A stretch of 64,000 nt of DNA from assembly GCA_963700515.1 (NCBI GenBank), contig CAVOXY010000006.1, positions 186,001 to 250,000 of the forward strand, read 5' to 3'. Origin of the DNA: JAJRVM01 sp963700515. Lineage in GTDB: Bacteria; Planctomycetota; Planctomycetia; Pirellulales; Pirellulaceae. How positions within the stretch are numbered: the stretch's first letter is position 1; every line of letters begins with the position of its first letter. The notes beneath the pieces are model-generated. The model made no database searches. It saw nothing but the letters and a program-made list of their open reading frames with translations, and had not been told where the DNA came from. Shown piece by piece: positions 11,234 through 21,475 of this stretch. The position numbers and the translations under genes are program-made.

Positions 11234-14065
11234 CTAATCCCCACGGCTCTCCTTGGCTGTTTCCTCCTCGACGTCGATCTGCAGAACTTCCGCAGCTTCT
11301 TTCTGAAAGCCGGACAGCAGCCCCAAAAGCCCTCGGAACTCCATTTCATCTCCTGAATGTTGCGGCGCCCGGGGTTCGGCGCCGTCGTCGGCAACTTGAT
11401 GTTCCCAACCACACAACAGCTGGCATCCGCGGTCATATTCCGCGCAGCGCCTGCATGGGGTTGTTCAGACGCGCGTAGGCCATACTCAGGAAGAAACTCA
11501 CGTAGGCGGTGGGGCCGCACAGCGCATCGGACCTGCACAGAGCTTGACGGGCGTCTTCCCAGCGTCCTGCGCGATAGTAAGCCACGCCAAGTGTGTGCCA
11601 GATTGGTCCATTGTTGGGTGCATCGCGCACGGCTGCTGCGGCCAGCTGGATTCCTAGTTCCGCATCACTGACGCTTGCGCCGGGCTGCCACACCAGGCTC
11701 CACGCCAGCGTGTTCTGGAGTTCACTTCCTTGTAAGGCATCCCGCAGGCCCGGTTCGTCACCAACACGCCGAGCCAGGTAGTGCATTAGGAGCTCGCGAT
11801 ATCGAAGAAACGGTTCGAGACGACCGGAAGCCGCGTCGAAACGTAGCAGTTGGTCACTCGCAGAGACGCACAAGACTCCCGCCCGCTGAAAGAACAGGCC
11901 GCAGAACTGTTGTCCCAATTCGGCCGGGATCTCGTGCAACAGGCGGCCATCCGCGCCGCCATAGACCAGTAGACTCTTCGCGGTAACGATGTAGAGGTTC
12001 CCATCAGGTCCGAATGCCATTCCACGGGGATCGCGCAGACGACGGACATCCTTGCGTACATACTCGTCCAGTTGCCGTCCCGTCCGTCCGTCAAACCGGA
12101 CCACGTTTTGGAGTCCCCAGACCGCGGTGTAGAGATTGCCGTCCGGGCCGAAGGCGAAGGTGCCGGCGTCGATGCTCGTATCACCGTCCGTTGTTGGGGA
12201 TTCCGTCCTGGCAAACGTATCGACGAATTGCAGCGTGCGGCTGTCATATCTCCGCACTTCGCCGCGGGCCAGGTCGTAGATTAGACCATCGGGCCCCACG
12301 CAGATCTCGTCGCGACCCAGGTATTCCAGAGCGACTGAACCGGATTTGCGCGTGAAGACCTGGACGGTCTTCCCACTGGCACCGTCCAAAATCCTTACGG
12401 ATTCAAAACCGACCGCATAGATCTCTGCCTGGCCATCACCCGTCAGGTCATGACCGACAACCAACCGCTGATAACGGCTGACAGGCTCCTGCCGCGCGAA
12501 GTTTGCAAACTCGCCCACCAATACACCCGTTGTTGCGTCGCACCGCAAAACTTGACCCGTTCGGCAAAACACATACAGGCTGCTGTCCGGCGCGGCGTTC
12601 ACTGCGGCACCGTCGATACCGCCCGTTGCCAATGCCAGCATCTCCATTGCCCGTTGACGCTCGTCTTCGGCAATCCGCTTTTGTGCCTTCGCCAACTGCG
12701 TCTGCTCCTTCGCCAGCCGCTCCTGCCGCTGCGCAATCTGCAGTTGCTGGTCCGCAACTTTCTCGGCCTTGGTCGCGCGAATGGCCTGACCAGTGGCAAT
12801 GCCGGCACCCAGGAGCAACGCCAGACCGATCGACGCCGTGGCTAAGACGGCGACTCGATTGCGGCGGGTGAACTTGCGCAGTCGATAGACGTTGGAGGGC
12901 GGACACGCTTCGACCGCCTCGTCATTGAGATAACGCTTGATGTCCCGGGCAAAATCCTTGGCCGTTTCGTAGCGGCGCATGCGGTCCTTTTCCAGCGCCT
13001 TCATCACAATCCAGTCTAGTTCACGCCGCAGCGAGTTGCTCAACTCGACCGGATCGGTCCTGCGGTGCTCCGACACCGTGGTGGCTGCCATACCCAGCGT
13101 GCTGATGCGGGTACTGGGGCGTGGCGGTTCCTGCTCGCGAATCAAGCGACGGACCTCGTCCAGCCCGGCGCCTTTGAGTTGATCCCGATCAAACGGTGTG
13201 CTGCCGGTCAGTAGTTCATAGAGCAGCACGCCCAGCGAATAGATGTCGCTGCGGGTGTCGATGTCCAGGCCACTGCGCTCGGCCTGCTCGGGACTCATAT
13301 AGAGCGGCGTGCCGATCATGTGCCCCAGGCCGGTGGCCAGGGTCTTGCTGGTCAGCTGCTGGTTGGTCGCCTTGGCGATCCCAAAGTCAATGATCTTCGG
13401 GACCGGCACACCATCGTGCAGCGTGACCAGAATATTCGACGGTTTGATGTCCCGGTGGATGATCCCCTTCTGGTGGGCGTGCTGGACAGCATGGCAGAGC
13501 AGTATGAACAGCTCCAGCCGCTCTCGGGTCGGCAGGTTGTTGTCGTCACAGTACTCCGTAATCGGCACCCCATTGACCAACTCCATCACGAAGTAGGGCC
13601 TGCCTGTGTCGGTGGCGCCTGCATCGAGGACCTTGGCGATGTTCGGGTGATCCATCATGGCCAGGGCCTGCTGTTCGGCTGCGAAGCGCGCGATCACCTC
13701 CCGCGTGTCCATCCCCGGCTTGATGATCTTCAGGGCCACTTTACGGCGGACCGGTTCCTTTTGGAGGGCCATGTAGACGATGCCCATCCCCCCTTCGCCG
13801 ATTTCCTGGTGGAGTTTGTAGGGGCCGATCTGCGTGCCGGGGCGCTGGGCGATGAGCGGCAAGTCGATGGTGGCGGCACAACCACGGTCTGGGGACTCGA
13901 GAAAGCTCTGTTGCTCCTCAAATGCCTTGAGCAGCTGCGCGACTCGATCCAGCAGTTGCTCGTTGTCGCCACAGACTTGCCTCAAGTACTCAGCGCATGC
14001 TCGGGCGCAGCGAGCCGTCTGGCAATGCCAAAGATCGACCGTTCGTCCAGTTCTACGTGAGCCAT
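11234..14065 (-). CDS. Membrane-bound Ser/Thr protein kinase with C-terminal propeller and TPR-like tail (two frameshifts)
   Basis: The start at 14065 gives MAHVELDERSIFGIARRL. A missing base in a T run near 13989 then joins it to LRQVCGDNEQLLDRVAQLL. The kinase domain is complete: glycine loop IGEGGMGIVY, VALKII lysine, HRDIKPSNIL catalytic loop, DFGIAK, and GTPLYMSPEQ. A single membrane helix follows (VAVLATASIGLALLLGAG), then a coiled coil rich in Gln and Lys. A WD/NHL-like sensor region comes next (FGPDGNLYTAVWG, FGPDGNLYIVTAK), then a TPR-like end. The longest frame stops at 11433. After a further shift near 11436 the family's usual tail (YDRG..., FQKEAAEVL) reads on to a TAG at 11234, so I extend the gene there. 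It lies directly downstream of the ECF sigma factor and is probably co-transcribed with it. It likely phosphorylates regulators of the same pathway. Confidence 0.85.
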
Positions 14066-14168
14066 GGTGCGTTAGCTCCCGAAAACGAAAGGGACTCTAT
14101 TTATCCATGCGAGAATGGCGCGAAAACCTTCCGGCGAATTCTGGGGATTTTCTCAAAAAAATCCACGC

Positions 14169-14816
14169 TTACCCCTCGGGAGGGCTCGCCTGCCCCAGTT
14201 CCACACGCAGCCAACCCTTGGCGTAAGCCCAATCATCGTCGGCCGTCGTGGTCGACACGCCCAGCACCTCTGCCGCTTGCTGCCTCGTCAGACCGGCAAA
14301 AAATCGTAATTTGACCAGTTCGGCAACCCGCGCATTTCGGACAGACAACTTCTCAAGAGCCTCATGCAACGCAAGTAAATCGAGCCGCGGACCGGGGACC
14401 GGCAGATCCACATCGGACAGCGTAATCCGTTGACAGCCTCCCCCGGCGTCGGGGCCAGCCTTGCGTCGTGCCTGTTCCACCAGTATCCGCCGCATCGCTT
14501 CAGCTGCGGCGGCGAAGAAGTGACGACGGTTGTCCCACCGCTGCGGAGTGGTCTGGCTTACCAGTCGAACGTACGCTTCGTGCACCAGCGCCGTTGCTTG
14601 GAGCGTCTGCCCCGGTTTTTCCTCGGCCATTTTGGCGGCCGCCAGCTTGCGGAGTTCCTCGTACACCAACGGCAAGAGCTGCTCGGCGGCGCGACCGTCA
14701 CCGTGTTCGATCCGCGACAGGATGCGGGTCACGTCACCCGTCGCAGGTGAAGCGGCACCGCCACCCGCGCAAGGTGAGGTCGGCGCCGGTTCCTGTGGCA
14801 AGCCATCGTGGACCAT
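14169..14816 (-). CDS. ECF-type RNA polymerase sigma factor
   Basis: 215 residues with an intact frame. Region 2 is seen in LLPLVYEELRKLAAAKMAEE and TALVHEAYVRLV, followed by HFFAAAAEAMRRILVEQAR. Region 4 is seen in LVKLRFFAGLTRQQAAEVLGVS, with a helix-turn-helix. This is the planctomycete-type ECF family (Sigma70_ECF), which is usually encoded next to a Ser/Thr kinase as here; the kinase start is about 100 bp downstream. There is no anti-sigma gene, so control through the kinase is likely. The N-terminal 25 residues are Pro/Gly-rich and not conserved, so a later start is possible. Confidence 0.9.
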   Translation of the reverse strand: MVHDGLPQEPAPTSPCAGGGAASPATGDVTRILSRIEHGDGRAAEQLLPLVYEELRKLAAAKMAEEKPGQTLQATALVHEAYVRLVSQTTPQRWDNRRHFFAAAAEAMRRILVEQARRKAGPDAGGGCQRITLSDVDLPVPGPRLDLLALHEALEKLSVRNARVAELVKLRFFAGLTRQQAAEVLGVSTTTADDDWAYAKGWLRVELGQASPPEG

Positions 14817-14971
14817 TACAATTCCCCTTCAAGGTTGATCCGGTGAAGTTGAATTTACCACAAGCGCGTGGTAGGAGCAGAGTCAGCCGTGACAATTTCC
14901 GGCACATCGGAACGGGAGAAGAACCCACTCAGACGCGGCCTGCGGCCGCAACCAGATGGCGCGTCCGAAGT

Positions 14972-15115
14972 CTCGGTTGGCTGAGTTGGACGGTCCGAAC
15001 GATTAGGCTCGGTTGGCTGAGTTGGACGGTCCGAACGATTAGGCTCGGTTGGCTGAGTTGGACGGTCCGAACGATTAGGCTCGGTTGGCTGAGTTGGACG
15101 GTCCGAACGATTAGG
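14972..15115. repeat. 36-bp tandem repeat, four identical copies
   Basis: Units start at 14972, 15008, 15044 and 15080. Each holds CTCGGTTGGCTGAG, then TTGGACGGTCCGAACGATTA. The inner GGACGGTCC is palindromic. The copies are essentially identical, so the array is young or under homogenisation. It lies between the sigma factor start and the sulfatase end, in a gap with no gene (14817-15637). Confidence 0.9.
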
Positions 15116-15148
15116 GAATGCGGAATGCGGAATGCGGAGTGCGGAATG
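15115..15148 (-). repeat. Heptad array GGAATGC, left arm
   Basis: About five 7-bp units (GGAATGC, one GGAGTGC) follow directly on the 36-bp repeats. The array is inverted relative to those at 15266, 15379 and 15492, so it can pair with them. Confidence 0.85.
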
Positions 15149-15256
15149 CTGTTGCCGGATATGAGCGACGGGGCGATGGAGACAGGACCGCGCAATACAC
15201 GGCACGAGCGGACCCTCCAACACGACAAGCAGGGTATCTACACACTTCTCTCCCGC

Positions 15257-15529
15257 AGCTGGGAATTCCGCATTCCGCATTCCGCACTCCGCATTCGTTC
15301 CCAGGACAGCCTTGACCACGCGACGCCACGACCGGACTACACGGATGGTCGGCGGTTGCTCAAACGATTAGCTGGGAATTCCGCATTCCGCATTCCGCAC
15401 TCCGCATTCGTTCCCAGGACAGCCTTGACCACGCGACGCCACGACCGGACTACACGGATGGTCGGCGGTTGCTCAAACGATTAGCTGGGAATTCCGCATT
15501 CCGCACTCCGCATTCGTTCCCAGGACAGT
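15257..15529 (+). repeat. 113-bp tandem repeat, 2.4 copies, each starting with a heptad array
   Basis: Units begin at 15257, 15370 and 15483. Each opens AGCTGGGAATTCCGC, continues as ATTCCGC/ACTCCGC heptads, then CATTCGTTCCCAGGACAG, then about 65 bp ending CTCAAACGATT. The third copy is cut after the array and has one heptad fewer than the first two. The last bases of each unit (CGATTA) resemble the end of the neighbouring 36-bp repeat. Confidence 0.9.
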
Positions 15530-15637
15530 ATTCTGGTGTGCCGGCGTCGCCATTGACGTTGCTGGGTGGCGTGACGAATCTGGGAGGCGACCTTGTCACA
15601 CCCGGATCCCCCAATCCGCTGCGGTATTATGAGTTCT

Positions 15638-17137
15638 CTACCACTCCAGGCGCTCGTCCCCCTCCTCCAACTTACCCGCCCTGCGAATTCCTGGGCCGGG
15701 GCGGTTCGTCAGTTTGTCGCCCAGATCTTCCCGCGCTGCTTCGGCGCACTGCTGCAGGCGCTCGACGACATCCGGATGCTGGGCCGCCACGTTCTCCGTT
15801 TCCCCGACGTCGTTCTTCAGATCGAAAAGTGCGAGATCAATATGAGCTGTCTCGTAGTTGGTCGGCAGTCCGTCCTTGCCACCAGGGCGACCCGCGAGAG
15901 TGCGATAGTCATGCGGGAACTGGAGTTTCCACTGGCGATCTCGCACCGCCTGCAGTTCGCCGCCGGCATAATAGCAGTAGAAGATATCGTGCGGCGACCG
16001 TGCGTTGGGTTGGCCAAACATCAACGGTCGGATGTCCTTTCCGTCGATCTTGTGCGGCGGCAACGCTGCGCCGATCAATGCCGCAACGGTCGGCAGAACG
16101 TCGATCGTCGATGCCAGCTCGTCACATACGGTGCCCGCCGGGATCTTGCCGGGCCACCGCATGAGCGTCGGTTCGCGAATGCCCCCTTCGAACTCGGTTC
16201 CTTTCCCTTCCCGCAACGGCCCTGCCGAGCCGGCATGGTCGCCGTAACTGAGCCAGGGACCGTTGTCGGCGGTGAAGATCACGAGCGTGTTATCGTCCAA
16301 TCCATTGCCGGCGATGGCGTTGAGAATCTCACCGACCGACCAGTCGACTTCCATCACCACGTCGCCGAACAGCCCTCGGCCGCTCTTTCCCTTGAACTTG
16401 TCCGAAACGTACAGCGGGACGTGCACCATGCTGTGCGGAACGTAAAGAAAGAAGGGCCGGTTCTTGTTGCGATTGATGAAGTCCACGGCGTGCTGCGTGT
16501 ACATCGTGGTCAGCTGCTCTTGATCCTCGCCCGTCACATCCGGATCAATGACTTTGTTCCCCTCGATCAGTGGCAGATCCGGATACACCTTCCTCCGTTC
16601 GGGCGAATCGGCCGGCAGGCCCGCGTACTGCGGATGCCAGGGCCACATGTCATTCGAATAGGGCAGCCCCAGATACTCGTCAAAACCATGTTGCAGCGGC
16701 AGGAATTTCGGATGATGTCCCAGATGCCACTTGCCGAAACAGGCGGTGGCATACCCTTTCTGCTTGCAGACCTCGGCCAACGTCATTTCTTGGCTGTTAA
16801 TGCCGATATTCTGACGCGGCCCCAGCGCGCCGGCAATTCCGACTCGCCGATGATAGCAACCCGTCATCAGCGCCACTCGCGAGGCAGAACAGACGGCGGA
16901 CGAGACGATGAAATCGGTGAATTTCATCCCTTCGCGGGCCATGCGATCCAGGTTCGGCGTCTCGTACCCCTGACGCCGAACGGCCCAATATCGCCGTATC
17001 CCATGTCGTCAATGAAGATCACCACAACGTTCGGTAATCTCGCTTCGTCAGCCCCTACGGTTGGCACGCCGCCCACGTGCAGCATGGCAACGAGTCCGAG
17101 AAAACAGACACGCGAATTGAACGAGTCTTCCCATCAT
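15638..17137 (-). CDS. Secreted sulfatase (Cys-type, formylglycine-dependent), two frameshifts
   Basis: Hydrolyses sulfate esters, probably of polysaccharides, outside the cytoplasm. The N-terminus from the ATG at 17137 is MMGRLVQFACLF. After removing one T from the run at 17101-17104 it continues as a signal peptide and NVVVIFIDDMGYGD, the first metal-binding block. A second shift at the C run 16967-16970 leads to YETPNLDRMAREGMKFTDF. The active-site motif is CSASR, whose Cys would be converted to formylglycine. Then come GKWHLGHHPKFLP, ADNGPWLSYGDHAGSAGPLREGK and GGIREPTLMRWPG. The two shifts cancel, as an extra base and a missing base would. Full length is about 500 residues, normal for the family. 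The preferred substrate cannot be told from the sequence. Confidence 0.88.
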
Positions 17138-17184
17138 CGAATTAAGGCCTCCGATCCGAGGAGTGCGGGGGATGGGTGGACGAT

Positions 17185-17228
17185 ATTGGAGTATTGGAGT
17201 ATTGGAGTATTGGGGCATTGGAGCATTG
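17185..17228 (+). repeat. Octamer satellite ATTGGAGT, five to six units
   Basis: Three exact ATTGGAGT units are followed by ATTGGGGC and ATTGGAGC. It lies between the sulfatase start and the end of the TIGR03790 gene. The same 8-bp family occurs at 56885-56948. Confidence 0.85.
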
Positions 17229-17300
17229 CGGACTACGAAGATTCCAAGCGTGTGCACATCAGCACTCCATCACTCCGCCACTTCCAGGCGACATCCCGTC

Positions 17301-19810
17301 TCACTTTCCGAGATGTTGGAAACGTTTCCCGTCCAGTGACTGGCAACCAGCGTTGCCGAACCGAATTTCAAGTGTCGGTGATTTGGCAATCGTTCCGGTC
17401 AGCTGGAAATGATGTAATCCCTTGGCCAGATGCACGGGAACCATGGTCCACTGCGGAGCGCCGCTGGTTGCGGTGTCGGCCTTCCAGATGGACTTTCCAT
17501 CCACCATGATCTCGCTCACCGCATTCCCCTTGAACTGGAATTGATACAGATCCTCGGTCGAAGCCGAAAAATAGCCATCCAAGGCAAGCTGTTGGCCGGC
17601 TTGCGGAGCCTTTTCGGCGAGCCATTTCGCATTCTTGGTCTCTTCGATGACTCCCGCATCGTCGCCGTCGAGCGTCATGGCTATCCCGGGCACCAGCTGT
17701 TTCGCATCGACTCCTTTCACCGGCGGCAGCGGTGGCGGTGCCACGATGTTCAATTCCAGCGGCGCACTCGAGACCGTTTTCCCGTCCAGCTGAGCCGACG
17801 CCTGCAGCCGGACTGGACCGAGCCCCAGCTTGGCGCGAGTCAATGGCCAGTGTTCCCGCAGCCCCATCGATCTTTCCCAACTCTTGCGATTGAAAAGAGA
17901 TGGCAATCGCCGTGGCACCGGCCGCCTGCGCGGTGACAACGAATTCGTCACCGTAAGTGATTTCCTTCGTCGCCTGGCCGTCCAGGCCAAGTTCCACGGT
18001 CTTGCCCGCGTTGTCGACCACCAGCGGCAGGACCAGACGGCTCTGTGTCTCGATCGGTCCTTTCGCCACGGCGACCACACGCAGTTCATGCCACCCGTCG
18101 CTGAATCCACTGGTGTCAATCGTGAAGTTCCTCAGTTTGGGGTCCACTTTTCCCCGCTTGCCGTCCATGAACAACTCATAATGATCGACGACGCGTGTCG
18201 GGATCATTCACGCCGGCGATGGTTGGCTGCAGCGAGATATTACCGGAGACTCGCTGATCCGGTTTCAGCTGATCGACCTGGACGTCGAATCGTCGCGCCC
18301 AGGGCTGGCAGAGTGGATCGCCGACGATCAGCAGCTGGTAGGGCCCGAACACCGCCTGGTAGAACGCTTCGGCCAGTGAGCAGCCGCGGGCATAGTGCAC
18401 GTGAATGAAGGCATAGGGAAACTTCGCCTGGATCGCGTACGGTTCTGTAACGGCGCCACTGGTTCCAGCCGCACCGGCGCGAATGAACTCACTCAGCGGC
18501 GTCTGCCCCGCACTCTCCTGCATCGCCCCTCCAAAGCTCGTCAGATGCTCACAAATCGCACCGGGCAGAATCGTGCTCTGGGACTTATTCCAGTTGAAGC
18601 CGGCAACACCGATCATGGCACCCAACACATCTTGCTTGCCCTCCGGCAGGATACCTTGTTCAATTCTTCCTTTCACCGGAGTCCCTTCGAGCGCCTTCAC
18701 GGCCGACAAGAACGGACGCTGACGCGTGGTGGCGCGAACGTCCGAGTTCTCCATGAAGTAGATCGTTCCACTCGGCTGCGTCGCATCAGCTGCCACGCTG
18801 CGTTGCAGCCCATGGAGGGCCTCGCGGACCGAATTCCCTCGCCCGCTGGTCACCGCCAGAACCGTCGACAGCATGTACCGCATGCCGCCTTCCGAAACCA
18901 ATTCGCCACGATTGTCCCACTGCTGCGTTGAATGAAATGCGGTGGTCGGTTGGACATCGAAGGTCTGACTGCGGTTGTCGTCCATCTTTCCCAGCAGTGC
19001 CGTGAAGTTGGCCGAGCTGCGCAGGGACTCGAGATCTTTGTCCGCTTCGGCGTGCTGGCGATCCGACCAGCCTGCCTTGACTGCTCGCAGCAGGGCGTCG
19101 ATGGCCGCGTCGGTCCGACCCAGCCGCGCCAGACAGCAGGCGAGGTTGTACTGCAAGCTGGGATTCGCCGGCAGCCGTGCCGCCAGCGGCTCCATGATCT
19201 TGACCGCCGCCTCCCACTGGTTGTCCGCCACCAGCTTCTGGCTCTCCATAAAGGCCTGACGATCTTCCGCCGACGCCGGGATCGCCTCGGGAACTTCCAC
19301 GGGCCGGCGCATGTAGAAATTCACTAGCAGCTGCAGGTATTCCGGACGTTTGGCCAGTACCAGTTGATACAAATAGGTCAAGCCGTTGATCGACCCAACC
19401 GCCGTCTGGTACTTTTCCGGTGTCACGCCAGCCAGGTCCGACTTGACGTTGATCGCGGTCGGTAGATCCGCTGAGTAGGCGATGTAATCGATCTGAGGCA
19501 GAATCCCGCGATCCCACAGCGTCTTCATGACCGGCAGCAGGATGTGGTCGCGAAACGTATCCACATCGATGGTCTCAAACCCCTTCAATCCGCTCAAATG
19601 GATCACATTAATCGCCGGGATCCCACGCAGTTGGACGTAGTGGTTCGCAATGGCCTGGGACGCCCAGCTGTCGGCATTCACCACCACCGCAACGTTCTCG
19701 GGCCCGCCGCCGGCCCGCACGTCGGCCGCGGTCCCACACAGCAACAGAGCCCCCACAACCAGCACCAACCACACCCGACGCCCGATCACTTGCCTACGCA
19801 GCTGATTCAT
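17301..19810 (-). CDS. TIGR03790-family exported protein with C-terminal ligand-binding-like region (two frameshifts)
   Basis: Starts MNQLRRQVIGRRVWLVLVVGALLL, a signal peptide. The TIGR03790 block follows: ENVAVVVNADSWASQAIANH, YVQLRGIPAINVIHL, and later FPYAFIHVHYARGCSLAEAF and GPYQLLIVGDPLCQPW. A TPR-like insert lies in the middle (NPSLQYNLACCLARLGRTDAAI). The frame breaks at the G run 18200-18202; removing one base gives GVNDPTRVVDHYELF. It breaks again at 17832-17833, where removing one gives DSRKLGLGPVRL. The tail resembles PA14-like or carbohydrate-binding modules (DGYFSASTEDLYQFQFKG). Total is about 835 residues. The family has no known activity. It is divergently placed from the ThuA gene with a 250-bp gap. 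Confidence 0.75.
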
Positions 19811-20063
19811 ACACCACCAACTTGTACTATTTCACCGCACCTTGTTCGCCCGAGAAATCCGTCTTCCTCGCTGGCCGAGCCGTCATCCTACCAAATCCGG
19901 GCCCACCGTGCGCGGAGTGGCTGCAAAGGGGTTTCAAATCGCATACATTAGAGTGTCGGGCAGGGGCCAGTCATGCTCTCCACCGGGGTGAACCCGGTGG
20001 TGGACTTGCGACTGAAGACAAGACGGGAAGTGACTCGAAAACCTTTTGCGGAGATGACTCAAG

Positions 20064-21372
20064 ATGATGCACCCCCATGTTTCTCGGATCTTAGTCCTTT
20101 TGCTCTCGCTTTCAGTCCTCTCTCTGGCACCCGCAGCCGAGAAGTTGGACGAAGCAAAAATTCGCGTGCTGGTAATTACTGGCGGGCATGATTTCGAGGC
20201 CGAGCCGTTCTACGGGATGTTCAACTCCATCCCCGACATCACGATGCAAAAGGCCACGTATCCCGCAGCGGCGGAATCGCTCAAGCCAGACCTGGCCGAC
20301 AAGTTCGACGTGGTTGTCTTTTACGACATGTGGGCCCAGGGAATTAGCGAGCAGCAGCAGAAGGACTTCGTGGCACTGTTGCAGCGAGGCATCGGAGTGG
20401 TCGCGCTGCACCATACGTTGGCAGCCCATCAGGCTTGGCCCGAGTATGAAAAGATCATTGGTGGGAAGTTTCAGCTGCAAGAACGTACCGTGGATGGCAA
20501 GACGCTCCCCATCTCCGGCTACGATCACGACCAGGATATCAAAGTCCACATTGCCAACTCCGAACACCCCATCACCAAAGGTCTGAAGGATTTCGAGATC
20601 CACGACGAAACGTACAACAACTACGATACGGATCCGCAAGCAACACTGCTGCTGACCACCGAGCACCCCAAGAGCGATCGCGAACTAGCATGGGCCAAGA
20701 CATATGCAAACAGTCGCGTCGTCTACATCGAACTGGGGCATGATCACCTGGCTTACGAGAACCCCAACTACCAGACACTGGTCGCGCGGGCCATGCGCTG
20801 GACGGCCGGTCGCCCCGCCGACCCTCAGGCCGCAGCCACGAAACTGTTCAACGGCCAGGATCTCACCGGTTGGCAGCCAGAAGGCAACGCGATCTGGGAA
20901 GTCGAAGATGGACTCCTGATCGGACGACAGGGACCGGGCAACGCACCAGGAGACCTGTTCACGGAAGCGACCTATGCCGATTTTGAACTGACGGTGACTT
21001 ATCGCGTTGTCTGGCCGGCCAATAGCGGTGTGTGGTACCGCTATCAGAGCGGCGCACAGGCATTCCAGGCAGACATCCTGGAATACGAGAACCCGTTCGC
21101 GCTGAGCGGTACTCTGTACCGCCCGGGTCTGCCGGGCAAGCCGTTCATCGCCATCAATACCGATGCCAGCATCATCGATCACGATGGCTGGAATACACTG
21201 GTCATCCGCGCTGTCGGCGATCGGCAGGTGATCTTCCTGAACGGCAAGAAGACGGCGGACGTGCGTGACGACCTGTCGGAGAGCGGGAAGATTGGCTTCC
21301 AGGTCCACCCGGGCGACCAGTTCGCACCGATGAAGATCATCGTGCGCGAGATCACTATTCGCCCGCTTGTAA
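20064..21372 (+). CDS. ThuA-domain plus DUF1080 (3-keto-disaccharide hydrolase-type) secreted fusion protein
   Basis: A signal peptide (VLLLSLSVLSLAPAA) is followed by a ThuA-like domain: IRVLVITGGHDFE, VVVFYDMWAQGIS, GIGVVALHHTLAA, ELGHDH. From about residue 265 a DUF1080 domain follows: KLFNGQDLTGWQ, NSGVWYRYQ, FQADILEYEN, GWNTLVIRAVGDR, KIGFQVH. Both domains belong to extracytoplasmic sugar metabolism in planctomycetes; DUF1080 proteins can act on 3-keto-glycosides. The natural end is RPL-stop with TAA at 21370. One extra T in the CTTG at 21367-21368 makes the raw frame run on as nonsense into the next gene. The pair ATGATG at 20064 is a sound start after GGAGATGACTCAAG. Confidence 0.85.
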
Positions 21373-21475
21373 CAGAGTCTTCAGGGCCTTGTACAGGTTG
21401 TCGTCACAGCGAGGCCCGCGCAATCTGGAAAACTCGCTGTCAGATTACTATTGGCATTGAAGAAGGAGCACGGCC

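Noticed and set aside
11140..11538. Separate small gene downstream of the kinase
   Set aside because: One frame of this region (ending at 11234) matches the usual tail of such kinases, so I merged it with the kinase through a frameshift; the other frames are shadows.
14468..15484. Plus-strand open frame of 338 codons containing four LGWLSWTVRTIR repeats
   Set aside because: It is the translation of the 36-bp and 113-bp non-coding repeats and runs antisense through the sigma factor gene start. The unit length being a multiple of three keeps it open by chance.
15115..15529. CRISPR array
   Set aside because: The 113-bp and 36-bp units repeat head to tail without distinct spacers, and no cas gene is present.
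15593..17509. Plus-strand open frame of 638 codons
   Set aside because: It is antisense to the sulfatase, whose motifs are unmistakable. High GC codon use leaves the opposite strand open.
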